The notes beneath the pieces are model-generated. The model was not told the origin of the DNA. It worked only from the letters and a program-made list of their open reading frames with translations, and ran no database searches. Made by a program: the position numbers and the translations under genes. From Enchytraeus crypticus (lineage: Eukaryota; Annelida; Clitellata; Enchytraeida; Enchytraeidae), in assembly GCA_905160935.1 (NCBI GenBank), contig CAJHZI010000495.1, positions 1,202,501 to 1,266,500 of the forward strand: DNA of 64,000 nucleotides, written 5' to 3'. This document shows, piece after piece, positions 36,792 through 47,500 of the stretch. How positions within the stretch are numbered: the first letter of the stretch is position 1; every line of letters begins with the position of its first letter.

Positions 36792-39700
36792 GTAGATCAG
36801 AGACTCTGGACCTGCGGTGCGCTGTGTGCAATGACAGAAGCTTTGGAAAACACTACGGTGCTTACTGTTGTGATGGATGCAGCTGTTTCTTCAAAAGAAG
36901 CATTCGCAGATCTGTGCAATACACCTGCATAGGTATAATTACTTATTACGAAAGTCCATTACGTCATCTTATGACTTTTTGAAAGTTGACTACGTCATTG
37001 TTGTGACAACTAAGTATGGAGACTTAAGGAGTAATTAAATATACATGTAGGCTAGGCGAATACTGTATTAGTATGTCTAAGGGAATTTTAATTTTATAAG
37101 ATTTGCTTCTATTGAGAGATGTAGCCACTCGATAATACGTGTACATGTATTTTGTCTAGTACAACAATTAGTTGCTAATGTCTTATTGAATGTCATAGTA
37201 GCTTAGGGGTAACGTCATACCGTTTTAAGCGAGAGATCCTGAGATGAATTGAACGCTCGTGGGTTCGAATCCCAGCCGCGCTGATCTGAGAGTAAAATCT
37301 CGGGAATTCACTGGACTGGTTATATGGAAAATGGTCTAAATTGCCTAATGGATATAACATGTGGTATTAAAAGTGATAAATATCCACATAGTTGATCGTT
37401 TCACTATAATGCGTGTTAACTTAAAAACTCTAAAGTAAATAGTATTAGAATTGGTCACAAAATACAAATGTCGGATGATGTTGCAGCGACACCTGGTTCG
37501 ATGTTGTCATGTGCCAGTGGTATGACATCCAGTGCAGAGTGAGTAAAAGATCACAAGAAACTACTATTTTTAGTTTCAGGTCTTTTAGCGCGAAACTATT
37601 AGCGAAACTAATATTTTCGCGTGCATGAAATTTTAAAGAATTTTAGATGAAAAACTGTGGCAGTATTCTTGAAGCGCTTACTTAATTCTAACTTCAGTTA
37701 ACCTACATGTATAACCTACATGTATATCAAATTTTATTACAATTTGAAGAGTGTATGAAAGCATTTTTTAAATTAGCAATTAACAAGATTTTAGAATGCC
37801 TCAAGAGCGCAGTGGTTAGAGGCGCATCTAGCGTCATAAAGTTTTAAATGACAGATCCTAAAGTGAATAGAACTCTCGTGGGTTCGACTCCCGGCCGCGC
37901 TGATATAAGAGTAAAATCTCGGATGGGGGGACGTCCCTTACATCATCTTTGTACGAGGAAAAGGACTTTAACCCTATATTTTTTCTTTTTTAAAATTATT
38001 ATTTCCTTTTTGAACTTCTTCTAATAAAATCCACGTGCAATGAACTGATTGCAGGTAAAGGTAATTGTTCGATAGACAAAGTGAGGAGGAACTGGTGCCC
38101 CAAGTGCCGCCTAGAGAAGTGCTTCAGCGTCAACATGAACAGAGAAGGTTGTTGTTATTGTTGTCGTTGTTCGCACAACCGTACTGCTGGCATCCTTCAT
38201 CAGCTCATATTGTTGTTGTTGTTGTCGATGTTGTTCACACAACCGTGCTGCTGATATCCTTCATCAGCTCATGTTGTTGCTGTGGTTGTCGATGTTGTTC
38301 ACGCAACCCTTCTGCTGACATCCTTCATCACCTCATGTTGTTGTTGTTGTTGTCGATGTTGTTCACGCAACCGTGCTTCTGGCATCCTTCATCAGCTCAT
38401 ATTTTTGTTGTTGTAAATTAAATATCTCAATAGTCATTCCATGACTACATTACATGACTACATTACATGATTACATTACATGACTACATTACATGATTAC
38501 ATTACATGACTACACTACATGACTACATTACATGATTACATTACATGATTACATTACCTGACTACACAAAATGATTACATTACATGACTTCATTACATGA
38601 CTACATTACATGACTATATTACATGACTACATTACATGATTACATTACATGACTACATTACATGACTTCATTACATGACTACATTACATGACTCAATTAA
38701 TTTATTTCTCTCTAATAACTTCAATAAACAAACCTAATATGTATAATACAATGATATAGGCATCTGATGATGTATAATACAATGATATAGGCTGTATAAT
38801 ACAATGATATAGGCATCTGATGCTGTATAATACAATGATATAGGCATCTGATGCTGTATAATACAATGATATAGGCATCTGATGATGTATAATACAATGA
38901 TATAGGCATCTGATGATGTAAAATACAATGATATAGGCATCTGATGATGTATAATACAATGATATAGGCATCTGATGATGTATAATACAATGATATAGGC
39001 ATCTGATGATGTATAATACAATGATATAGGCATCTGATGATGTATAATACAATGATATAGGCATCTGATGATGTATTATAATATTGATTTTAATGTTGGG
39101 AAATTCGTTGCATTATACATGTATATGCCTAGATATAATTGCATTGCATTTGCTGTATTGTATTCTGAACTACGCTCTTATTTTCTTTGCAAATATTCAA
39201 TCAGTATATGGCATTAAGTATTGTTTTAGTCTATCTAATTAATAGTAAGTTAAGTGTTCAAAATGCAGTCATGCCATTACCGACAGGTCCCTTGTTATAC
39301 ATGCAAACAAAACTTTTAATTTTATCGTATTTTGTTTAATGTTGTATTTGGCATATTTTGTTGTATTCTGTTGTATTGGGTCGTATTTTGTTCTATTCAG
39401 TTGTATTGTGTCTTATTTTGTTGTAGTCAGATGTAGTGTGTCTTATTCTGCTGTATTCAGTTGTACCGTGTCCTATTTTGTTGTACTCAGTTGTATTGTG
39501 TCGTATGCTGCTGCTCTGTATTAACAGCTGTGCAGAGAGAAAGAGGTCCAAGGAAGAATAAAGGAAGAAAGCGAATGAGATACGTCAGACATAACACTGC
39601 TTCTGAACTCTATAAACCGAGTCGTTCAAAATTTCATCGAGCTCTCGATGAAAGTCAAATAACAAATCACCCGCAATGGCCGAATGACGTCACCAACCCC

Positions 39701-41879
39701 TCATCTAATTTACCGGTCCCAATTCAGGCTGACGTCCATTCTGAACAGATAATTAAAGCACCGATTCAAGAAAATAATGGTTAGATTTTTAGTGTATTGT
39801 GTATCATAAATGTAAGAATAGCTCTAAATGACTTTTTTGTTTTTATGTTTACTTAATAATTGTGTATATCTCTACATTGTAGGTCTTGTACAAGTAGAAT
39901 ACATAATTCCACCGATCGGTGCCTATAACAAGATGTCGTCACTGATTGTGACAAGGGATTATGAAAAAGATTTAAGCGTGGCAACAAACTGTGAATCTAT
40001 TATTAATAGTAACTGTTCTTCTGTAAGTCCATTTGCGGTTATGTAAGATTATGAGTGTATATATAGCAATCTACAAGTGCTAATATTATCTACAAGTGAT
40101 TTTATAGATTTTATATTATATTCTGTACATTGGTAATTAGCAAGTCTGCACTAATATGCCCTGGTACATTACCAAATGCATACATCCATAGATTTGAAAA
40201 TCTTTATATTCTTTCGCAATATGATGTAATTTGGATGTAATTTGGCTGTAATTTGTAATTTTTAGCTGTAATTTACTTAATTTAATCAACTCTTGCTTAT
40301 CCACTTACTGGATCTAATGTATATTACATTTATGAATAACTAAATTGTTAAATTTTAATTATTAATAACTAATTATTCTACGAATTAAATCATTCAGTTA
40401 CGGTAGAGAAGGAGTATCTGAGAGTGCTACTGGCCGAGATTTGTTCCCAGACCCTACTGATCACAACCCGACGTGCTATTCACAACGTCTACCACTCTAC
40501 CATACCCTATCATCATCGTGTTGGCATGGTAGAAGTGGCGTGGGCCGAATTGTTCATTCTGGGGGCGGCAGTCTGGCCCCTCAATATAGTAGAGCTATAT
40601 CTAGCAGCAGGTTCAGGAGTTCATGGCGATAATTGCAATATGGTAATATACGCTTTGTATATTTTTTATTTGCTTCATATGGTTTATTCGTTCATCTCAC
40701 TAAATCAATCAATCAAACGATCAATAAGAATTTTTCAGGTTCCTCGCCGTAAGGCAATCTCAGCACAGATCATACAAACAATAGAACGTTCATGCAGATA
40801 GATAAACGAACAAGCAATACGAAATAGGCTACCATATAATAGCTACCATGCCTACCAATAGGCTAATAGATATTGAAAATTTGAAGTCGTTTATATTTAA
40901 AATGGATTTAAGCCAGTGCTTAACTTAGTTATGGCGTCAAATATGGCGCCCGTGTAGGAAGAGAGTCATGAATCATCGCAAAGGTAGATCTATATTTGAG
41001 TTCTCGTTAGTCTGTCTATTAGTTATTATAATTCTATTTTAGAGTTCTCGTTAGTCTGTCTATTAGTTATTCCAATTCTACTTTAGAGTTCTCGTTAGTC
41101 TGTCTATTAGTTATTCCAATTCTACGTTAGAGTTCTCGTTAGTCTGTCTATTCGTTATTCTAATTCTGCACGTGTTACAGGAAGACTTGACGGGCCTACA
41201 TAGAGTCATATCAGAGCTTCAGAAGGCTCGACCAGACCAGACAGAATTCAGTCTGCTGGAGAGTTTAGTGTACACAAGGGCTGCTGCATCAAGTAAGACT
41301 GCGAGAATTAATTCGTTGCAACATTGCACTAGAACTAATAATAGACCCCAGGACTAAAAAGATTAAAGTTTATTTAGTCAAAATATCAAATTAAAATATA
41401 AATATAAATATTGTGTTTAAGATAATCTTTTTTGTTTTGTGTGTTTCAGGTGAAACGCACAACATCAGAAAGGGCATTCGGTTGGTGAGCGCCTAGGCTC
41501 CAGAAATTACTATAACAACTTAAACGAATGGATGAAAGTCTATTCGTATTTCGACCCTGGTTAAACCGGGATTTAAGGCATGATGATGATGATGATGATG
41601 ATGATGATGTGTGTTTCAGGTGAGTTGCAGTCACTGATAAAGGACTCCACTGTTCCTAAAACACTTCGGGAGCTGGCAGAGATTGCTCTGCAGCTGTATG
41701 AGAGGAAACAGCATGGAGACCGTGGACGTGACAGAGTTAATGAACTTCAATACGCTCTAGAATCAATAAAGTTCATTTCTCCTGAATTACTAAACAGCAT
41801 CTTCTTCCACTCATTGGTTGGATCCAATCCAATGAAAGACGTTGTGGGCCGTATTGCTTCTTGTAGGAGTAGTTCATAG
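36792..41879 (+). CDS. Nuclear receptor, NR2E group (5' end missing)
   Basis: Transcription factor. Exons: A about 36792-36932, B 38055-38147, C 39528-39779, D 39883-40022, E about 40398-40642, F 41181-41292, G 41620-41879 (stop TAG). A and B encode the DNA-binding domain: [16 protein letters not shown], then [11 protein letters not shown] (P box CDGCS) and the second finger [21 protein letters not shown] opens with [10 protein letters not shown], the basic extension typical of NR2E. The ligand-binding domain follows: helix 3 region [15 protein letters not shown], the signature [16 protein letters not shown] in [14 protein letters not shown] in F and [16 protein letters not shown] in G. Receptors with [11 protein letters not shown] that I recall are NR2E6/nhr-111-type, so orthology is likely but not proven. 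All phases fit except D to E, which is off by one: a small exon or another donor may be missed. No AF-2-like acidic end is obvious. The start codon lies upstream and unidentified. Confidence 0.85.
37195..37420 (+). repeat. SINE family C copy in receptor intron A
   Basis: Almost complete, with tagcttaggggtaacgtcat, a clean B box and the tail ending ataatgcgtgttaac. Confidence 0.8.
37795..37985 (+). repeat. SINE family C head joined to a gaggaa/ggac tail
   Basis: Starts gcctcaagagcgcagtggtt (good A box), has the B box at about 37880, but after 37922 switches to ggggggacgtcccttacatc and gaggaaaaggactttaa, a different tail. Confidence 0.75.
38148..38411 (+). repeat. 63-bp minisatellite starting at the receptor exon B donor
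   Basis: Four units carrying gttgttgtcgatgttgttca, gcaaccgtgctgctg and catccttcatcagctcat. The first unit begins at the donor GT itself (AGAGAAG|gttgttg). Confidence 0.85.
38430..38700 (+). repeat. 13-bp minisatellite (catgactacatta)
   Basis: About 20 units, C/T variants at one site. Confidence 0.95.
38740..39075 (+). repeat. 31-bp minisatellite
   Basis: About ten units of gatgtataatacaatgatat plus aggcatctgat, one shortened. Three overlapping minus-strand open frames are artefacts of the stop-free unit. Confidence 0.95.
39335..39527 (+). repeat. 30-bp minisatellite ending on the receptor exon C acceptor
   Basis: About six units of cagttgtattgtgtcttatt and ttgttgtatt. The last unit reads ctgctctgtattaacag and supplies the acceptor. 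Confidence 0.85.
40050..40395 (+). other. Receptor intron D
   Basis: AT-rich, with repeats of gatgtaatttggctgtaatt near 40205-40265. The phase clash between exons D and E would be explained by a tiny exon here, but I could not identify one. Confidence 0.4.
40690..40770 (-). repeat. SINE family F, 3' end only
   Basis: aatcaatcaatcaaacgatc joined to ggttcctcgccgtaaggcaa, the reverse of the gaggaacc end. Confidence 0.6.
40990..41180 (+). repeat. 44-bp minisatellite running into the receptor exon F acceptor
   Basis: Units start gagttctcgttagtctgtct at 40998, 41042, 41086 and 41130. The last one continues as ttattctaattctgcacg and tgttacag, the exon F acceptor. Confidence 0.85.
41454..41607 (+). 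mobile_element. 5'-truncated SINE family A inserted at the exon G acceptor
   Basis: Body from acgcacaacatcagaaaggg to ctggttaaaccgggatttaa and (GAT)n. The direct repeat tgtgtgtttcaggtga flanks it exactly (41438-41453 and 41608-41623), a 16-bp target duplication that contains the splice acceptor and the first four bases of the exon. Confidence 0.9.
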
Positions 41880-41934
41880 CGTTTGCTTGAAAATAGATTT
41901 ATCTGAGAGATGAACGATAAGTACGTTGCCCCTT

Positions 41935-42215
41935 GTTGTGCCCGGGTTGTTTGAAGAATAGATCAACCGTGTAAATATGCACGTGTCGCAGAAGGCGACA
42001 TAAAAAGTAGATCCAAACCAGCGTCAGAAAGGGCATTCGGTTGGTGAGAGCCAAGGCTCCAGAAATTGCTACAATAATTTAAACGAATGGATCTAGTCTA
42101 TTCGTATATATAGTCTAATCCCTAGTTAAACTAGGATTTAAGGGAAGAAGAAAAAGAAGAAGAAGAAGAAGAAGAAGAAGAAGAAGAAGATGATGATGAT
42201 GATGATGATGAACGA
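41935..42215 (+). repeat. SINE family A copy with compound (GAA)n(GAT)n tail
   Basis: Nearly full length: gtgcccgggttgtttgaaga, agaaagggcattcggttggt, taaactaggatttaaggg, then GAA triplets followed by GAT triplets. Confidence 0.85.
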
Positions 42216-42229
42216 TAAGTACGTGGGCA

Positions 42230-42350
42230 GAGTCGATGGCATGTCGGTAAAGCTGTACGACTACAGATAAGCTTAGGTGCAGGTTTCAAATTCAATGCTA
42301 CCTTGTGCCACTAACATGCTTTGAATACAGGAAACTGACGTTAAATTAAC
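42230..42350 (+). repeat. Diverged SINE family B copy
   Basis: tcgatggcatgtcggtaaag (A box region), ggtttcaaattcaatgct (B box) and aggaaactgacgttaaat (end). Confidence 0.6.
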
Positions 42351-42624
42351 CTCTAAGACATACGAGGTTGAGTTAATGCATTCGTCTTAAATGAGCAGTT
42401 GCGATAACTATTCAAAGTTAAAGTAATTAGCTAAATAAATCTCGGCCTAGATTAATGCCACAAGGGTTAACTGTTGAGGGATGGCCTACAGTCAGCGAAA
42501 AAATCTGGACAAATGTGATATTTTCCATTTTAATGTATTTTTTACTCATGCTGAACTCTTTATCACGCATGTGTGTCTGTTTGTATGCATATGACGTGCG
42601 AGTGACGCATGGGCTACTATGCCT

Positions 42625-42765
42625 GATTAAAACTCTCTCTCTTAGTGTACTGCCTACTGGAAGATCCATGATATATAACGCCTATACTCAGCTCTATTTT
42701 CCGTTTTCCTCATCATGTTCACAAACAAGTAGATCTTTAAATCACCTAAAACATTCCTTTTGCTA
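42625..42765 (-). mobile_element. LINE type 1, 3'-end piece
   Basis: Starts with tctctctcttagtgtactgc in plus-strand reading; decayed. Confidence 0.75.
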
Positions 42766-42799
42766 TACCATTATTCTTGGGGGACATTATACTTAGAAG

Positions 42800-44310
42800 G
42801 AAACTATAATAAATAAAATAAAGTACTATAGCCTATTATAATTATAATTACACATTTGCAGATAATTATAAATTTATAATATGAATCAGGGCCTATGAAA
42901 CTTATATTGGTCTCTAAGGCAGATGTTTCGACAGGTGGTAGCAGAGTTTGTTTACATCTCGTGAGGCCATGCCAGGCCACTATACTACATTATTTATAGA
43001 TCACAATTTCTACTTACAATATAACCTAAAGTAAAAATCAGTACAAACATAATAAAATGTTCAATTTGAAAATATTTTATTTTTAATGTAGAAAAATTCA
43101 TTGATAATAGAACAGCAATAAGTGATGCTTGTGAAAATTTAATTTAAATTTCACTCTAATTTTAATTGCTTTGTGATCTTAGCACCGTCATGTAATCTTT
43201 GACCTCATTTAACCTCGTGTTAAATTTTGTCAACATAACTTAAGGCTAACCATTTAAACCTAATCCTAAGTACTTGTACACCAGGGCTTAGCCACCAATC
43301 ACAGCTTATCCGGCAATCACAGAACGGCTTATCATCTGTCACTGCGACCAGTTCATCTAGCACTACCAGTCTAATCAGGTTTGAACCATACAGTATAAAC
43401 TCTAATAAGTAAATCAGAGCATTTCGTGTAATTGTTATGATAAAGATATAAATAGGCAGTTAAAAACTTTAATATATACATATAGCTTATTAAGGCTGTA
43501 ATTAGCATATTTGTTAGTAAATGCTTAAAATTAGAAGTTATATACCTCTATGGTAATTTTATTAAATTAAGATTAAGTAACAAATGAGCTGTCTGAATTT
43601 TTTTTAAAACTTTGATCTGTTGACCTCATTCTGTAATCTGCTCTAGTTTAATGCATTGCTGCACAGAGCTATTTGCATAATTACTTATCAGCTTTGTCCT
43701 GACAAATTGACACACTGGTCGGCTAGGTCGTTTGTTAAATAATGATTTGCTCCATATAAATGTAGTTCCATGAAAATTCAGTCCTCGTTGGATTCTATAG
43801 ATATTTTCAAATTTATAAGTTTATTTACTTTACTGTAGTTTTAATTTTAGGTATTGATTGTTGCTTAATTGTTTATATATACTGTTTAGTCATATATACA
43901 TAGTTCATTAGTATAGAATGTTGGTAAAAACTTGTCTATGTAGTAAGCAAAATCGATGGCTATTTAGTGGGGCAGACAGCTTGATTGTGTATTTAAATAT
44001 ATCATCATATTCGTAATTGAACATCTTAGAGGAATAACTATCTACTATTTTTTAGTGAGGGGGAAGGAAATGGTAAACTACCTCAAAATCCATTTTTCCC
44101 AAGCTTTATGCAATATAGGTAGGGATAAAGCTTAGCCCTTTATGAAGAGTTTAACTTGTTGATCTATGGAGTGCTCAATATGAAGTGTGAAAGCTGACTC
44201 TAAGTATGAATATGTAACTTGGACCTTCTGCTTGACAGAACATGAGTGAGAGAGATATATATTAGTGACTTATTATGTTATAAAATTTAACATTGTACGT
44301 TGTTACTGAT
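42800..44310 (+). other. No gene seen upstream of MTHFD1
   Basis: AT-rich, repeat-poor sequence. It should contain the promoter and a non-coding first exon of MTHFD1, because a spliced leader is implied by the acceptor at 44318; I could not place either. Confidence 0.45.
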
Positions 44311-44324
44311 ATTTGCAGTTGAAG

Positions 44325-44487
44325 ATGGCTCAGATACTAAATGGAAAGGATGTGGCCAGGTTTCTACAATCTTCTAAAACTTAAATCATTTCAAATCTTA
44401 AAAATTTTCCTTTGTCATGCATCAAATTACTGACCTAGCAACTGTTGAAATGTCTTAAATATGGTTCTTTCAGAGAACAATAACAAC

Positions 44488-44527
<40 letters not shown>

Positions 44528-47500
44528 GTAATGATACTTTAATTTATAACCTAAGTAATTATCGAATTTCTGTCATATTGATTATCTGTTATGTGACTGC
44601 TTATGTAAGTTTCTGTGGTAGTCCGATTGTGACGTAATAAAGGAGTTGATTGCTACTAATGTTGTTGTTGTTGTTCTCAATCTGTTGTTGTTGTTGCTAC
44701 TAATGTTGTTGTTGTTCTCAGTCAGGTGCAGGAGGAACTCAAGGCAGAGATCAAGCAGATTTTGGATGCCGGAGGTGAAATGGTGCCTGGACTGGCCATT
44801 GTACAGGTAAGATCAATCAGTTACTGAGGACTGATCAATCAATTACTTTGGACTGATCAATCACTTACTTTGGACTGATTTTATGGATCTTGGAATTTGC
44901 ACCATTTTTGGACCTTCTTTTTGCTTGTCGGTTTGATTTTGTCTCAATAGTGCTCTATGTTGTTGTGCTATGTAATGTTTTAAGTAATATTTGTGGTTAA
45001 CAATGCATTTGTTTTACAAGTATTTGATTAAGGAAATAGCAATGATCGTAATTGCTAATAATTGTAGTATTGGTCAATAATTGATCTTGAAAGCAAGCTT
45101 GCTGATAAAGTCGGAGGCTAGCAAGCTTGATGATAAAGTCGGAGGCTGTCGGTTTGATTCTTGGTCAGATCATCTATGTCAGTATCCATTTTGATATGAG
45201 TAGACGTTAAATTTTGTCTTTTTGATTTAGTTTGACTCAAAAAATTTAAACTGATATATTTAATAAATTAAGTATAATAATATAATAAATTAGTTAGGTG
45301 CACTGTAGACAATATACAATTATCTGACGATAGGCAATTATCTGAAGCTCTCAAATTCTAACGTGTTTGATAGGTGGGGGGAAGAGAAGATTCGAGTGTT
45401 TACATTCGAATGAAGATGAAAGCTGCGGAGGAGATCGGGATGAAGGCCGTCAAAGTTAATGCTCCGAGTTCAATCACTGAAGTTGAGGTTTGTTGAACAC
45501 TGCATAAACAGAAAACATTAGCTGTGTGTATCATGCGACAGCTTTTCTTCTGCTTCAACTATTCCAATTAACTATGTCAATAAACAAAGCCACAACCTAG
45601 TGTCTAGTCTAATTTTATTATTGAATAACTTTGAACCATTGATCATGTAGATCTAATGACATTTTTCAAGTATATTTTAAATTGAAAAATTAGAAATGCT
45701 TAAGTTTGGTAAAAAACTTAATTTAGTTACACAAATAATTATGGTAGTGTATGTACACATGAAAACGCTTGATAGACAATGGTAAGGACGACAGTAACAC
45801 TCTAATTCTGTTGTAAGGCTCAATGGTGTATCTGTTTCATTTTGTTTATGATATTTGATTCACACACTTGGTAAATCCCTTCTTATTGTTTATGCTGTTT
45901 CATGATGTATGTAAGCTATCGGCTTAGTTGTATATTAGTTTAAGTTATTGACTAATGCATATATGTTCATTTATTTACAAATTTAAACGACTGTGTGTTG
46001 CAGTTGAAGGATATTGTGAGAAAATTGAATGAGGATACAACGATTCATGGAATAATTGTGCAGGTAAATTCTATATGTAGTTTATATTATTTAATCGAAA
46101 AGCATTTCTGACCTTTTAAATTTTTACTTCAATAAAGTTATACCTCTAATTTTTATGTTGTTAATTTTAATTGTAACATGATAAGTGTCATCTTGTCTCT
46201 TTTGTGTCATCTTGTCTCTGTTGTGTCTTCTTGTTATTTTTGTGTCACCTTGTCTCTGCTGATATGCTGTGAAAATGCAGAATTATCTAATTACATAAAT
46301 GTTGCTATTTATTTGGGCCATTAAACGCGTTGTGCTTATCTGTTTTGGCTTTTAGTAATATGTGTTTACCTGTGTTGTGTCCAGACTGCTGAAGAATAAA
46401 CCAAGCGTGGACTTTGCGTGTCGTAAAACATGACAAAGCACTAAAATCTAAACCAATGTCAGAATGGACAATCAGTTTGTGAAGTCTAGGCTCATGAAAT
46501 TTTCTGCAAAATTTTCTAAAACTAATGGAAGAGGTTATAGGTGATTGACTGCTGATATAGTGTGGAACAGAGATGAATGTAGAAGGCCTGTTTGTATCCC
46601 TAATCTGGCTAAACTGGGATTCAAGGGAAGATAACGATGATTAAGTAACATATGCATAATGTAAATGAATCTGTAGTGATGACATATTTGGTGTGTAGCT
46701 TCCTCTAGACACTACCAATGTGATCGACACTGATGCAGTTCTGGCCACTATCCTTCCAACCAAAGATGTCGATGGGTATAACTTTTAATCTATTAAATTA
46801 CAGCTGTCCCTCACCATAATGGATGTGTTCAAAATATTCTTCATAAAATCGCAAAAATTAGTTTTTGTGAGATTTTAGGGCATGCTGAACTCTTTTTTAA
46901 GCTGTTCTCCAATGCCTCTTTTTGCAAAAGATTCTTCTATATCCATTTTTTCGGTGTCTCAATTCTGCAAAATATTTAATTAAATTAATCTTCATTCAAC
47001 AGATGGCGCCTGCAAAGGACGCAAGTCAGGAAATAAAGAAATATATCATGGTCACTGAACTTTTGAATGTCTCAATAACTCACTGTGTAAAGCGACAAGT
47101 AGCGTCATGAACTTTTAAATGGCAATTCCTGCAGGCGTGTGATTCATTATGGGCCGAACTGATCTGAGAGTAAAATTTGTAGCGTTATTATCAGATGGAA
47201 GAAGTGATGGCAGAACTTGGTTCTCGGTTCTAAATTATTTAAGCAAAATGGAATGAATTGGAATCTATTTACCTACAGTGGGGATTTCATATTGAAGGTA
47301 TTTTGTAAAATTGAAAGTAAGGGTGTCCCCAATAATTCCTGTTTACTTGAGATAAATTTTAATACTGTATGTTTGGAATTATGTGTGCATAGATTACTGT
47401 ATGTGTGGAATTATGTGTGCACAGAGTACTGTATATGTGGAGTTATGTGTGTACGAAGTACTGTATGTGTGAAATTATGTGCGCACAGAGTACTGTATAT

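Noticed and set aside
38702..39064. Three overlapping minus-strand frames with [14 protein letters not shown] repeats
   Set aside because: The 31-bp unit is open in all three frames; no gene.
41446..41634. Minus-strand Ser-rich frame
   Set aside because: A translation of the SINE A and its (GAT)n tail at the receptor's last exon.
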